DNA of 45,728 nucleotides from Sciscionella sediminilitoris (GCF_000737195.2 NZ_JALM01000099.1:1-45728), one strand, 5' to 3'. Shown: positions 26,850-35,557, counted from the stretch's first letter. A program made the numbers and translations. The notes: generated by a model not told the origin, from the letters alone.

Positions 26850-27527
26850 ATGGCGCTGTTCGGACGTGACAAGACCAAAACTGTAACCGCAGCCGAGGCA
26901 CTGCCCGGCAGGGACGAGCCCATGCGGATACCGCCGGCGCACGCCGTCCACCCCGATCGGCGCATCCTGCCCCCATTCCCCGAAGACACACGCACCGCCG
27001 TGTTCGGAATGGGCTGCTTCTGGGGCGCCGAACGGATCTTCTGGCGCCTCGACGGCGTCTACTCCACCGCGGTCGGGTACGCCGGCGGATACACCCCCAA
27101 CCCCAGCTACGAAGAAGTGTGCAGCGGGCTCACCGGCCACACCGAAGCCGTACTCGTCGCCTACCGGCCCGGGGACATCGACTACGCCGAACTACTGCGC
27201 ATCTTCTGGGAAAGCCACGACCCCACCCAGGGCATGCGCCAGGGCAACGACATCGGCACCCAATACCGTTCCGCCATCTACTACGTCGGCGAGCAGCAGC
27301 GCGCCGCCGCCGAGAACAGCGCCGCCCGCTACGGCGAAGCCCTGCGCGCCGCGGGCAAGGGCGAGATCAGCACCGAAATCGCGCCGCTGGCCCAGTTCTA
27401 TTACGCCGAGGAGTACCACCAGCAGTATCTGCACAAGGTGCCGAACGGGTACTGCGGAATCGGCGGCACCGGGGTGAGCTGCCCGGTGGGCCTTGCTGTG
27501 GATGCACCGAGCAGCGAGGGCGGGTAG
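26850..27527 (+). CDS. msrA: Peptide methionine-S-sulfoxide reductase MsrA
   Basis: Reduces methionine-S-sulfoxide in proteins. The catalytic GCFWGAER block places the reactive cysteine at residue 56. [30 protein letters not shown] and [14 protein letters not shown] follow. Recycling cysteines are present near the C-terminus ([14 protein letters not shown]). Length 225 and the N-terminal extension of about 50 residues are normal for actinobacterial MsrA. The gene is divergent from the methyltransferase operon. Confidence 0.97.
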   Translation: MALFGRDKTKTVTAAEALPGRDEPMRIPPAHAVHPDRRILPPFPEDTRTAVFGMGCFWGAERIFWRLDGVYSTAVGYAGGYTPNPSYEEVCSGLTGHTEAVLVAYRPGDIDYAELLRIFWESHDPTQGMRQGNDIGTQYRSAIYYVGEQQRAAAENSAARYGEALRAAGKGEISTEIAPLAQFYYAEEYHQQYLHKVPNGYCGIGGTGVSCPVGLAVDAPSSEGG

Positions 27528-27838
27528 CGGGACAGCCAGGTACGCGGCGCTGTCCCAGGTGGCCCAACTGTCCCGGTAATGGGGCATCTTGCCGGACGCC
27601 GCAATACTCGCTGTGACCTGCTGAAACCCCAACTTCTCCGGTCGGGCCAGGGTGTCCCAGCCACGGAAATGGGCCGGAATTCAGGTGTTTCCGATCGGGG
27701 CAGTGCGGCCTGTCCCGGTGTCCCGCGCACGGGTGTTGCGCATATTTCTGCCCTCGGTTGAGTAGTTCTACTCATGTCTTCTGCGCATTCGATCGTTTAC
27801 CCTCGGCAGTGGGTGGTCGGAATTGCGTGGAGGGAAAT
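27528..27838. promoter_or_regulatory. Gene-free region with operator-like palindrome
   Basis: I see no convincing gene in these 311 bases. Five copies of TGTCCC occur at 27551, 27569, 27653, 27711 and 27719. A perfect 16-base palindrome, TGAGTAG-TT-CTACTCA, sits at 27759-27774, 65 bases upstream of the next start codon, well placed for a repressor or activator site controlling the following cluster. GGAGGG at 27829-27834 is the ribosome site of the next ORF. Confidence 0.65.
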
Positions 27839-28131
27839 ATGCCTGGTGACCTTGGGGTGGTCTCACCTGCGATGCGCGCATATGCGCAACGAGCGAGCGC
27901 GGCTGGCGGGAAGATCGGCGGTATCGATCTGGCCAGTGGGTTCGGCAAGGTCGGGTCCGCGTTGCCCGTGGCACCGCTGGCGCCGCCGCATCAGGGTGTT
28001 CGCTGACGCAGGACGTACCCGCGTGGGGCAAGGCGATTGCTACCCAGGGGACGAAGGTGGGCGCCGCAGACGCCAGCTATTCGGCGAACGAACTCGACAG
28101 CAGCGACCGGTTCAAGCACGGGGGTCGCTGA
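27839..28131 (+). pseudogene. Small type VII secretion-like (EspC/WXG-like) gene with a frame break
   Basis: ATG 27839 with a good GGAGGG site opens a 55-codon frame (PGDLGVVSPAMRAYAQRAS...) that stops at TGA 28004-28006. The minus-one frame takes over at the same place and continues to TGA 28129-28131 with TQDVPAWGKAIATQGTKVG and YSANELDSSDRF. Joined, the two parts give about 97 residues with the helical, Ala/Gly-rich look and length of EspC/WXG-like partners. The stop lies four bases before the ATG of the hydrolase gene. This is either a one-base frameshift mutation, a sequencing error or programmed slippage; no classical slippery heptamer was seen. Confidence 0.55.
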
Positions 28132-28134
28132 AAC

Positions 28135-29844
28135 ATGGTTTCCATCAGCGATATCCGGAAGTGGAACGCCGACCAACTCGAACAGGCCCGCAGCGAAGTC
28201 CAGCGCGAACTTCAAATACTGACCAGCGAGGGCGATGACTTCGCCGGGGCGAAAATCAGCGAAGGCGACTGGACCGGCAAGAGTTCCGCCAGCGCGATGG
28301 CCGTGCACGACAAACTCGTCCAACAAGGGGACCGCCACGCGGCAGGGCTGGCCGCGATCGTCAAAGGCCTGGCGCAGGCATCCGATGCGGTGAGGCCGCT
28401 GCCACGACAGATCAACGAAGCCGAAGAGTTCGGTCGCAAATACGGCTTCGAGGTCGGCGAGAACGGCGAAGTCACCGACACCTTCGCCGGGAAACCACTC
28501 CCGCCGGACATGCACCCCGAAGACCGCGAAGGCGCCAAGCAGGAGATCACCGCCAAGCTCGAGCAAGTCGTGCGCACCGCAACCGATATCGATGCCGATC
28601 TGGCGGGTGTGTTCGGCAAGGCGGGCGCAGGTCAATACGGAGTCGGGCAAACGGGGAACCTCACCACCGCCGCCGCTGCGGGTACCGCCGCAATGGCGCT
28701 CACTACTCCCGATCCGCCAGCAGGTGGCACGGCAACTCAGAACGCCGCGTGGTGGGGCACCTTGTCCAAAGCCGAGCAGGGCGCGGTCATCGGAGCGACC
28801 CCGGACAAGATCGGAAACCTGAACGGGCTTCCCGCCGCCGCACGTTCGAAGGCAAACATGAACCGTATCCCGGCGATGCGAGCACGGCTGTTGCAGCAAC
28901 TCAAGAACAGTGGCAGCGTTGACGAGATCAAAAACATCGAGGCAAAGCTCAAGTCGCTCGACAAGATCAAAGAAACCATGCACCGTGGCAACCGATCGCT
29001 GCTTGTGCTCGATGACACCCATCCGCGAATGGAAGCAGCGATCGGAATCGGCGACATTGACGGCGCGAAGAACGTCAACGTCTTCGCCCCCGGTTTTACC
29101 ACCACAGTCGACGGCTCCCTTGAGGGATATGACGCCAACATGGCGGATCTCGTGCAGAAGGAGAACAGCATCAACCAGGCTGTCGGAGACGACAGTACGA
29201 ACGCGGCCGTAACCTGGATCGGGTATCAAGCGCCCCAAGTCGATGAGATCGCGAGCAGTCAGTCAGTGGCGCTTCCGCAAGCGGCACAGCACGGCGGCGA
29301 CAAGCTTGCAGGGTTCCTCAACGGAGTGGGCGCGGCACACGAAACCAACAACGCACCACTACACCTCACTGCGCTAGGACACTCGTATGGATCCACCACG
29401 ACCGGCGAAGCGCTCGGCCACAACACACCCGTCAACGATTCCGTCCTCTTCGGATCACCTGGCGAAGGCTGGAATAAGCCCCATGTCAACGGTGGACATA
29501 TCTACAGCGAAGAGGCTGCAACCGACTACGTACCCGCAGCCGGCCGGACATCAGATCTGTTCCAGTTGCCCACAGGCCACGGTGGGCCACTTGGACCTGA
29601 CACCTATAGTGATCCCAATATTCAACACCTGAGCACCAACATCAAAGGCAGTCCGACTGGAGGAGATCCGTTGGCCCCCGCGTTTGGTCATAGCGAATAT
29701 CTACACGACGGGACCACCAGCCAATACAATATCGCGGCCGTTGGATCTGGCCACCCTGATCTTGCCATGCCCGACACACAGGCTGATCGAGCGATACGCG
29801 ACGGCAGCTATTTCATACCCGGACTTGCGTTTGGAACACCGTAA
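28135..29844 (+). CDS. DUF1023-type alpha/beta hydrolase with WXG-like N-terminus
   Basis: A 569-residue protein. Residues 1-100 are helical with a DWTGKSSASA turn, like WXG100/LXG modules. The C-terminal 260 residues match the DUF1023 alpha/beta hydrolase type: FAPGFTTTVDGSLEGY, VTWIGYQAPQ and the nucleophile elbow LGHSYGSTT (GHSYGS at 415-420). HLSTNIKGSPTGGDPLAP and FGHSEYL lie where the acid and His are expected. The true substrate of DUF1023 proteins is unknown. There is no signal peptide, and the pairing with a small WXG-like gene suggests type VII export (inference). No secretion-machine genes are present here. Confidence 0.8.
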   Translation: MVSISDIRKWNADQLEQARSEVQRELQILTSEGDDFAGAKISEGDWTGKSSASAMAVHDKLVQQGDRHAAGLAAIVKGLAQASDAVRPLPRQINEAEEFGRKYGFEVGENGEVTDTFAGKPLPPDMHPEDREGAKQEITAKLEQVVRTATDIDADLAGVFGKAGAGQYGVGQTGNLTTAAAAGTAAMALTTPDPPAGGTATQNAAWWGTLSKAEQGAVIGATPDKIGNLNGLPAAARSKANMNRIPAMRARLLQQLKNSGSVDEIKNIEAKLKSLDKIKETMHRGNRSLLVLDDTHPRMEAAIGIGDIDGAKNVNVFAPGFTTTVDGSLEGYDANMADLVQKENSINQAVGDDSTNAAVTWIGYQAPQVDEIASSQSVALPQAAQHGGDKLAGFLNGVGAAHETNNAPLHLTALGHSYGSTTTGEALGHNTPVNDSVLFGSPGEGWNKPHVNGGHIYSEEAATDYVPAAGRTSDLFQLPTGHGGPLGPDTYSDPNIQHLSTNIKGSPTGGDPLAPAFGHSEYLHDGTTSQYNIAAVGSGHPDLAMPDTQADRAIRDGSYFIPGLAFGTP

Positions 29845-29877
29845 CCATGAAAACAACAAAACCATGAAAACAACAAA
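29844..29877 (+). repeat. 17-bp tandem duplication spanning the lipoprotein start
   Basis: ACCATGAAAACAACAAA is repeated exactly at 29844-29860 and 29861-29877. Each copy holds an ATG. The first ATG (29847) gives only MKTTKP before TGA at 29865-29867, which overlaps the second ATG (29864), the real lipoprotein start. The hydrolase stop TAA ends at 29844. Confidence 0.9.
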
Positions 29878-30436
29878 AATTTCCTTGGCTACCGTATCCG
29901 CCGCAGCGATGCTGTCCGTGTCTGCGTGCGGTGCTGTAACCGATCAGCCAGCTTCGGAGGGGGTCGACATGAACAATCCAAGCGCAGAGCACGACCGGCT
30001 CTCGAAGATGCCGACTATTGACGAGGCAGTACAACGTTACGAGCAGATGGAACAAGCGATCAAGCAGCAGCTGACGCAATCGATACCGAGCCTCGCCAAT
30101 TGGGAAGACACCCACGACAGTGTGGGTCGGGCGGGATGCCTGAATGGTGATGGCGAGACGCACAACCTGTCGAATCAAATCGTTCGCGTGCAGTTACCCG
30201 ATCAGCAGTTCGAACAGGCTGTCAAAGCGGTCGGCGAAGTCGTGAAGCAATACGGATTCAACGAGAAACCCACTCAATTTCGGAATTCGCCGGGCAAGCA
30301 CTTCACCTCATTCCAGAACCCAGCCGATTCCAGCTCAGTCTTCTTCGCGGCGAGTAAACGTGTTGTTGTACAAGTCAAGGTAGGGTGTCACCTGACGGTC
30401 GACGCCAAAAAGCGCGGCCAGCCGCGAGAATCGTAA
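29864..30436 (+). CDS. LppA-like lipoprotein
   Basis: A 190-residue exported lipoprotein. The signal peptide MKTTKISLATVSAAAMLSVS ends in lipobox VSAC (Cys22). The mature part contains MPTIDEAVQRYEQMEQAI, NWEDTHDSVGRAGC and a C-terminal segment with KVGCHL, the layout of LppA-type lipoproteins whose function is unknown. The start is ATG 29864; the upstream open frame reads the hydrolase gene out of frame. The gene lies 19 bases after the hydrolase and is probably co-transcribed. Its GC content is visibly lower than that of the flanking housekeeping genes. Confidence 0.82.
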   Translation: MKTTKISLATVSAAAMLSVSACGAVTDQPASEGVDMNNPSAEHDRLSKMPTIDEAVQRYEQMEQAIKQQLTQSIPSLANWEDTHDSVGRAGCLNGDGETHNLSNQIVRVQLPDQQFEQAVKAVGEVVKQYGFNEKPTQFRNSPGKHFTSFQNPADSSSVFFAASKRVVVQVKVGCHLTVDAKKRGQPRES

Positions 30437-30641
30437 CCCCCTCACACGATCGCGCCCCAAGGGCGGACACCTTGATGGAGCAGCAGAACCAGCAGCTTGT
30501 GGGATACGGCCTTCACCGGCGACTCCGCTGCATAGCGGACCCGCAGCGCACTGGCGGCAAGACGTGGTAGCCAGCACAGCACAGGACGCACGCGCGATGG
30601 TCGGCGTTTCACCGAGTCGCCCCATCTGTTATCGTCTAGAC

Positions 30642-30701
30642 ATGTCGTTATCTGATTGGCACATACTCGCCGAGCACCGCAGGGCCGGGGCGCCGGGGTG
30701 A
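30642..30701 (+). CDS. Possible 19-codon leader ORF
   Basis: ATG 30642 starts MSLSDWHILAEHRRAGAPG and ends at TGA 30699-30701, which overlaps GTG 30698 of the next gene in a GTGA junction. No strong ribosome site precedes it, and TTATCGTCTAGAC just upstream could be a -10 region of a leaderless transcript. It may be a translation-coupling leader. The evidence is only the arrangement. The remaining 205 bases upstream (30437-30641) show no gene. Confidence 0.3.
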   Translation: MSLSDWHILAEHRRAGAPG

Positions 30702-31732
30702 GCCGGTCCGCGGGGCCGTTGTCCGGATTGATGGCGACCTGCGCATGGGTCGATACCCAGGCCGGTTGGGCACCGGGAACGGCGCGGGCGAGGGTCGCTG
30801 ATCGGTGGTCGCGACTGGACGTGCAGACGGTGCATGAACGCAACACGCGCCGCGCGGGAATCAGCCGCGAGGCAATGGCGCGGACGCTCGGCGAGTACTA
30901 CGGAAGCGAGGCGCTCCACCGGGTTCGTTTCGGCGAGAAGAGTGTCGCCACCACGATCACGACCGGGCCGGAATGGCTCAGCGGCCCGCCGGACGCGACA
31001 ATGTTCGTTGCGCCGGAAGATGTTCGCGGGATCGAGTTGGATGATGCCGCGACGCAGGCGGTCATCGAGCGGCTCGCCGAAGGAATCGTGCTCGACACCC
31101 AAGACAGGGCGGTTTTCGGTCCGTCTCGTCTCACGGAGTATGCGGTCGCGAGTGGTCTCTTGGCGGCCGAGCTCGCGGATTGTGTGACGCGCAACGAGAA
31201 TATGCCGTTACGGGATCGATGGCTTCCGGACCTGGCGACCGTGCTCGACCTCAGCGGCCGTCCGTGCGTGGGCAGAGTGGCAACCCTGTATGCGTTCGCC
31301 CGGCGCCGGGCCGAACCGGACCATGTGCTCGTGCTCCCGAACGGTTTCCACCGCCCGATGATCGACCCGCACGCCGCTTTCGCGATCGAGGAGACGGTAC
31401 GCCGCGAGTTCGAAGAGCAGCTGGCGCACCCGAATCACCTCCCCGAACCGATACGCCGGCCGATCGAACACGGTGCCCCGCACATCGAACGCACCGGCTT
31501 CGGGATCGATCTCGTCAACGGAAACTACGAATTCACCGCCCTCGCCGCGATTCACGATCCGGAGTTCTGGGGCCAATACGGGAATGCCTTGCAAACCAAC
31601 CGGGAAGCGACCGGACTCCAGCTCTGTTCGGCCCGCGACCACGCTGCCTTGGCCGAACTGCTCGCGGACGAATCACGCGGCAGCGCGGAGCTTTTCACAC
31701 TGTTGCAAGGCCTGGATCGACTGAATAGCTAA
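30698..31732 (+). CDS. Unrecognised 344-residue protein
   Basis: I do not recognise this protein with confidence. It is soluble, with no signal peptide or membrane helix. Visible blocks are YYGSEALHRVRFGEKS, LDTQDRAVFGPSRLTEYAV, PDHVLVLPNGFHRPMIDP and GFGIDLVNGNYEFTALAA. GTG 30698 is the favoured start because it makes the coupled junction with the leader ORF; a TTG at 30656 and internal ATG codons are alternatives. The gene is flanked by the lipoprotein and a small membrane protein on the same strand. The C-terminal part could be a ligand or nucleotide binding fold, but that is a guess. Confidence 0.7.
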   Translation: MSRSAGPLSGLMATCAWVDTQAGWAPGTARARVADRWSRLDVQTVHERNTRRAGISREAMARTLGEYYGSEALHRVRFGEKSVATTITTGPEWLSGPPDATMFVAPEDVRGIELDDAATQAVIERLAEGIVLDTQDRAVFGPSRLTEYAVASGLLAAELADCVTRNENMPLRDRWLPDLATVLDLSGRPCVGRVATLYAFARRRAEPDHVLVLPNGFHRPMIDPHAAFAIEETVRREFEEQLAHPNHLPEPIRRPIEHGAPHIERTGFGIDLVNGNYEFTALAAIHDPEFWGQYGNALQTNREATGLQLCSARDHAALAELLADESRGSAELFTLLQGLDRLNS

Positions 31733-31789
31733 TCAGGCCTCGGCGGGTTATCGTGCGGATACGCAGACGAACGCGCAGGGGAGAGCCAC

Positions 31790-32224
31790 ATGTCGAATCC
31801 GGATGGCAGGGAACACGGCAACCGGATGGGGAATGCCGCCGAAGTTGCCTGGGACGTTAATCGAGTCCGCAAGTACATCACCTACAGCGCCATCGTGTGG
31901 ATTGTCGGCTCGGTGATCGGCCTCACCTCCGCTGTCGTCGGTGCGCTCCTGATCCAGGACGCCACGTTGACCGGGATCCTGGTGGGGATCAGCGCGGTGC
32001 AAACAGTTCTGGCCATTCCCGCGGCGATCGTGTTGCACCGCACCCACGCGAACTGGGCCCGAATCCTGCTATGGATCCTGGCGTTGCTCTCCATCGCTTC
32101 CCTGTATCAGAGCTTGAAGGCAGGAGCATGGCCATCGTTGATCCTCAACCTGGTTCTCGGCTCGACCCTCGGCACGCTGTCCGATCGTCATGTCCGTGAC
32201 GCCTGCCGATACCGAACCCGATAG
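31790..32224 (+). CDS. Small four-helix membrane protein
   Basis: A 144-residue integral membrane protein with four hydrophobic segments (about residues 31-56, 62-82, 88-105 and 110-128) after a polar N-terminal tail of 28 residues. AGGGGAGAG just upstream supports the ATG start. No family motif or charged pore residue was recognised. It lies 57 bases after the 344-residue protein and may share its transcript. It converges on the TetR gene with a six-base gap. Confidence 0.75.
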   Translation: MSNPDGREHGNRMGNAAEVAWDVNRVRKYITYSAIVWIVGSVIGLTSAVVGALLIQDATLTGILVGISAVQTVLAIPAAIVLHRTHANWARILLWILALLSIASLYQSLKAGAWPSLILNLVLGSTLGTLSDRHVRDACRYRTR

Positions 32225-32230
32225 CCCGCT

Positions 32231-32935
32231 TTATTGACCCTGCACAGCGGTGATTCCGGCGAGCACGAGATCGATTCCGGCGAGGAACTGTTCGCGGTCG
32301 TCGTGTTCGCGGGCCTGATCGGCGACGGCGCGGGTGAAGGGGTATTCCTCGGGGTCGAGTTCTTCCCATGCCTTGGCTACGGCTTCGACGAATTCGGCGC
32401 GTTCGTCCTCGGTTCGAAGGAGGCGGACGCTTGCGGCGTTGGCGGCGTTCTGTCCGGCGGCGCCGAGTATGTAGTGCACGAGCCCGGATGTCGCGGTGAA
32501 CCAGTTTTCCTTGGGCACACCGAGTTCCCGCACTTGCCTGCCGATGCTTTCGAAGATTCGCGGGGTGACGGGTCCCCATGGTTTGCGGGAGAACTGGGCG
32601 GCGAGCTGGGGGGCCAGCCAGGGGTGCCGGTCGATGGCCTCGAACAGGCCGAGCGCGATGGCGCGGATCCGGTCCCGCGGTGAATCCGCCTGCTCAGCGG
32701 GTTCCGCGGCAAGCGCGGCGGTGATGACCCCATCGGTGGCGGCTTCGAGCAGTTCGCCTTTGTTCGCCACATGCCAGTAGATCGCCCCCGGACCGGTGGC
32801 GAGGCGCTCGGTCAGTGCCCGGAAGGTCAGCCCGCCATCGCCTGCCGAATCGAGCAGTTCGACGGCGACCTCGATGATGCGCTCGCGCGAGAGCGCTTCG
32901 GTGCGCCGCTGCGTCCGGCCCGCCCGCGTTGCCAT
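32231..32935 (-). CDS. TetR-family transcriptional regulator
   Basis: A 234-residue repressor. The N-terminal helix-turn-helix reads RERIIEVAVELLDSAG, LTFRALTERLATGPGAIYWHV, close to the TetR class of drug-responsive regulators. The ligand domain covers the rest. ATG 32933-32935 was chosen; an open frame extends 16 codons upstream without similarity. A near-palindrome 20 bases upstream may be its own operator. It is 51 bases after the sugar porter gene on the same strand, so it may control that transporter or be autoregulated. Confidence 0.9.
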   Translation of the reverse strand: MATRAGRTQRRTEALSRERIIEVAVELLDSAGDGGLTFRALTERLATGPGAIYWHVANKGELLEAATDGVITAALAAEPAEQADSPRDRIRAIALGLFEAIDRHPWLAPQLAAQFSRKPWGPVTPRIFESIGRQVRELGVPKENWFTATSGLVHYILGAAGQNAANAASVRLLRTEDERAEFVEAVAKAWEELDPEEYPFTRAVADQAREHDDREQFLAGIDLVLAGITAVQGQ

Positions 32936-32954
32936 GCAACCAGTCTGACACACC

Positions 32955-32969
32955 TGGAGCGTCGTTCCA
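32955..32969. promoter_or_regulatory. Candidate TetR operator
   Basis: TGGAGCG-T-CGTTCCA is an inverted repeat with six of seven matched pairs, placed 20 bases upstream of the TetR start codon and 18 bases before the porter stop. The assignment rests on symmetry and location. Confidence 0.45.
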
Positions 32970-32986
32970 ACCAGGCGGAACACGGC

Positions 32987-34372
32987 TCAGCGCTGCACGG
33001 CGCTCGGCCACTGCCCGTTGTTGTTCCAGTAGTCGCGGATTTCCTCCAGGGTGCGGTGTTTGGTTTCCGGTGCCATCCGGTGCATGAAGATCCACGCGGC
33101 GACCGAGAGCACCATGAAGACACCGAACGCCCAGGCGCCACCGAGCGCGTCGAGCATTCCGGGGAAGGCGAAAGTGGCGATGAGGTTGGCGATGAAGTCG
33201 GTGATCAGCAGTGCCGCGGCGCCGACACTGCGGAGTTTGGCGGGGAAAGCCTCACCGCAGTAGACCCAGATCAGCGAACCGATACCGAAGTAGAAACCGA
33301 CGTAGAACAGGCCGATCGCGCCCACCGCAACGTATCCCATCGCCCCCGACGGTCCGCTGGCGAACACGATCATCATCACCGCGTGCCCGATGATCATGCC
33401 CGCGCCGCCGAGCAGCAGGGGCCTGCGGCGGCCCCAGCGATCGACGACGAGCATGGAAAGCACGACACCGACGATGGAGAACACCTGCACGATCGCGGAC
33501 ACCAGGATGGAGTTCGATGCGCTGCTGATTCCGGCCTGCTGGAAGATCAGCGGGCTGTAGTACAGGATCGTATTGGTGCCGGTGATCTGCACGAAGAAAC
33601 CGAAACCGATGACGAACAGGGTTGCCCGCGCATACTGACGGGTGAAGATCTCCCGGAACCGCCCGGTCTCCCCACCCGCCACATCGGCGCGGATATCGGC
33701 GAGGCGCTGCTCGGCGACATCCGGATCGATGCGGCGCAAGGTGTCGAGCGCGTCCTCGAACCGGCCCCGCATGGCATACCAGCGCGGGCTGTCCGGGAAC
33801 CGGATGATCGCGGCGAGCACGGCGACCGCGGGAATCGCGGAGAGGCCGAGCATGAGCTCCCAGGAACCGCTGTCCGCCAGCCCCCAGTCGACGAGCAGCG
33901 AGATCACCACACCCGCCGAGGTGAAGAACTGGTACGAGGTACCGAGTTTGCCGCGCTGATGTTCCTGGGCGAATTCGGAGATGAAGATCGGGGCGACCAC
34001 AGTGGACAGTCCGATCGTGACACCGAGGAACAGGCGCACGACGGTCAGCCACACGATGCCCCACGGCACCGCACTGAGCGCGGCGAACAGGGCGAACCCG
34101 ATGGTGATCACGACCATGGTGTGTTTACGGCCGAGCGAATTCGCCATACGTGGCCCGATGATCGCGCCGAACAGGCTGCCCACCACGACGATCGAGGTGA
34201 TCACCGAAACCCACAGCGTGCTCAGCTGGTACTGCTGCTTGAGCACGACAAGCGCACCACCGATGGAACCGCTGTCGTAGCCGTAGATCACGCCGATGAC
34301 CGCGGCGATGAGCGCCACCCGGGTGCCCAGCCGCGTTGTGGTGCGGGAGTTTCCGGCGAGCATCTCAGGCAT
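32987..34372 (-). CDS. MFS sugar porter family transporter
   Basis: Twelve-helix proton symporter or uniporter of sugars or polyols, 461 residues. Sugar-porter signatures are present: GYDSGSIGGAL in helix 1, the loop 2 NSLGRKHT motif, RLFLGVTIG, PDSPRWYAMRGR after helix 6, DRWGRRRPLL and the terminal PETKHRTLEEI. ATG 34370-34372 overlaps the end of the dehydrogenase gene by eight bases, which supports it over the longer frame. It is co-transcribed with the Gfo/Idh/MocA enzyme, so the pair probably imports and oxidises a sugar or inositol. The substrate cannot be read from sequence. Confidence 0.93.
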   Translation of the reverse strand: MPEMLAGNSRTTTRLGTRVALIAAVIGVIYGYDSGSIGGALVVLKQQYQLSTLWVSVITSIVVVGSLFGAIIGPRMANSLGRKHTMVVITIGFALFAALSAVPWGIVWLTVVRLFLGVTIGLSTVVAPIFISEFAQEHQRGKLGTSYQFFTSAGVVISLLVDWGLADSGSWELMLGLSAIPAVAVLAAIIRFPDSPRWYAMRGRFEDALDTLRRIDPDVAEQRLADIRADVAGGETGRFREIFTRQYARATLFVIGFGFFVQITGTNTILYYSPLIFQQAGISSASNSILVSAIVQVFSIVGVVLSMLVVDRWGRRRPLLLGGAGMIIGHAVMMIVFASGPSGAMGYVAVGAIGLFYVGFYFGIGSLIWVYCGEAFPAKLRSVGAAALLITDFIANLIATFAFPGMLDALGGAWAFGVFMVLSVAAWIFMHRMAPETKHRTLEEIRDYWNNNGQWPSAVQR

Positions 34373-35402
34373 GGGACACCGCGCTCGTTCCGGCCAGGCT
34401 CGGGGTGATCGGTGTCGGCGCACCGGTTTCGAGCGATTCGAGGATCGCGAGCACCACGTCGGTCACCATCGCGCCGTCGGCAATCCCCGGTCCGACGGGA
34501 GCGCCATCCAGCAATCGCGCGGCGAAGGACTGGACCATCCAGGTCGGCGGGCCCTGCAACCGCCCGTCGAGTTCCCCGCCGAGCAGCCCCGGCCAGCTGT
34601 AGTCCTCGGCGGCCAGGCGCACACTCTGGTCCTGCAGGTCCACATCCACAGCGGCCTCGGTGCCGACGACCTGGTACTTGAAGTCCACAATGGACGGTTC
34701 GGAATCGGGCAGCACCCAGGTCGAGGTGAGGTTCGCGGTGGTGCCGTCGGCGAAGGTCAGCAAGGCGTGGATGACATCCCAGGTGTCGATACCGAGCGAG
34801 GCCAGTCGGCCGCGCGAACCACGGGCGACCACCGAGGTGATCGCCTTGTCCGCGACCCAGCCCGCGGCATCCACGGTGTGGCTCATCAGGAACCACGCGG
34901 GCGAGGACTTCGCCGCCCAGGACAGCATTTCCCTTGGCACGTAATAGGTATTGGACAACAGGATGTTCTGGGTGAGCACCTCGCCGAACCGCCCCGCAGC
35001 GGAGAGCTCGCGCAGCCGCCGGATCGCCGGGTTCCACCGGTTCTCGAACCCGACGAGGCACTGCACGCCCGCCGCCTCCACCGCCTCGTGGATCGCGCGA
35101 ATGTCCTCGCGGGTGGTGGCGAGCGGTTTCTCGATCAGCAGGTGCGCACCGGCCTGCGCGCTGTCCACCGCCACATCCCGGTGCGCGAAGTCCGGAGTCG
35201 CCACGATCACCGCGTCCAGTTCGGAGTCCGCGAGCATCCGCCGATGATCGGTGAACGCGGCCGCGCCGAACTCCTCGCCGAGCTGCCGTGCGCTGGACTC
35301 GTCGAGGTCGCACACCGCGGCCACCCGGACCCCGGGTGCCTCACCCAGCGAACGGGCGTACATCCGGCCACGAATCCCGCTTCCGACGATGCCGAACCTC
35401 AT
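34365..35402 (-). CDS. Gfo/Idh/MocA family oxidoreductase
   Basis: NAD(P)-dependent dehydrogenase of 345 residues. The Rossmann start MRFGIVGSGIRGRMYARSL, then AVCDLDES, VIVATPDFAHRD and the EKPLATT lysine motif are diagnostic. The C-terminal domain has the expected length. I prefer ATG 35400-35402, with AGGTGG five bases upstream, over a GTG three codons earlier. It is the first gene of the dehydrogenase-porter-TetR set and is divergent from the ROK repressor. Members oxidise sugars or inositols. Confidence 0.92.
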   Translation of the reverse strand: MRFGIVGSGIRGRMYARSLGEAPGVRVAAVCDLDESSARQLGEEFGAAAFTDHRRMLADSELDAVIVATPDFAHRDVAVDSAQAGAHLLIEKPLATTREDIRAIHEAVEAAGVQCLVGFENRWNPAIRRLRELSAAGRFGEVLTQNILLSNTYYVPREMLSWAAKSSPAWFLMSHTVDAAGWVADKAITSVVARGSRGRLASLGIDTWDVIHALLTFADGTTANLTSTWVLPDSEPSIVDFKYQVVGTEAAVDVDLQDQSVRLAAEDYSWPGLLGGELDGRLQGPPTWMVQSFAARLLDGAPVGPGIADGAMVTDVVLAILESLETGAPTPITPSLAGTSAVSHA

Positions 35403-35557
35403 CACAGCCACCTCGCTACAGCCACATTGCCTTGGATCCCAGTATGTTTACTCTCTGAACTAACCTAGGTCAAGAGCTCACTCACAATGACTCTGGCCAG
35501 CCAATTCGCTACGTTGTATGTTGAATACGGAACAAAACCAGCGAGGCGAGGGGTCGA
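35403..35557. promoter_or_regulatory. Divergent control region of dehydrogenase and ROK genes
   Basis: This 155-base gap carries promoters in both directions. It is much more A/T-rich than its flanks. TAACCTAGGTCA at 35461-35472 is a near-perfect palindrome and GTTTACTCTCTGAAC lies just before it. Either may be the ROK operator; GCGAGGCGAGG ahead of ATG 35558 is the ROK ribosome site. Confidence 0.5.

Noticed and set aside
27528-27632. Possible small minus-strand ORF (MGFQQVTASIAASGKMPHYR...)
   Set aside because: It overlaps the end of msrA, has no ribosome site that I can see and no recognised family.
27839-30436. Complete type VII secretion locus
   Set aside because: No EccB, EccC, EccD, EccE or mycosin gene occurs in the window; only effector-like genes are present.
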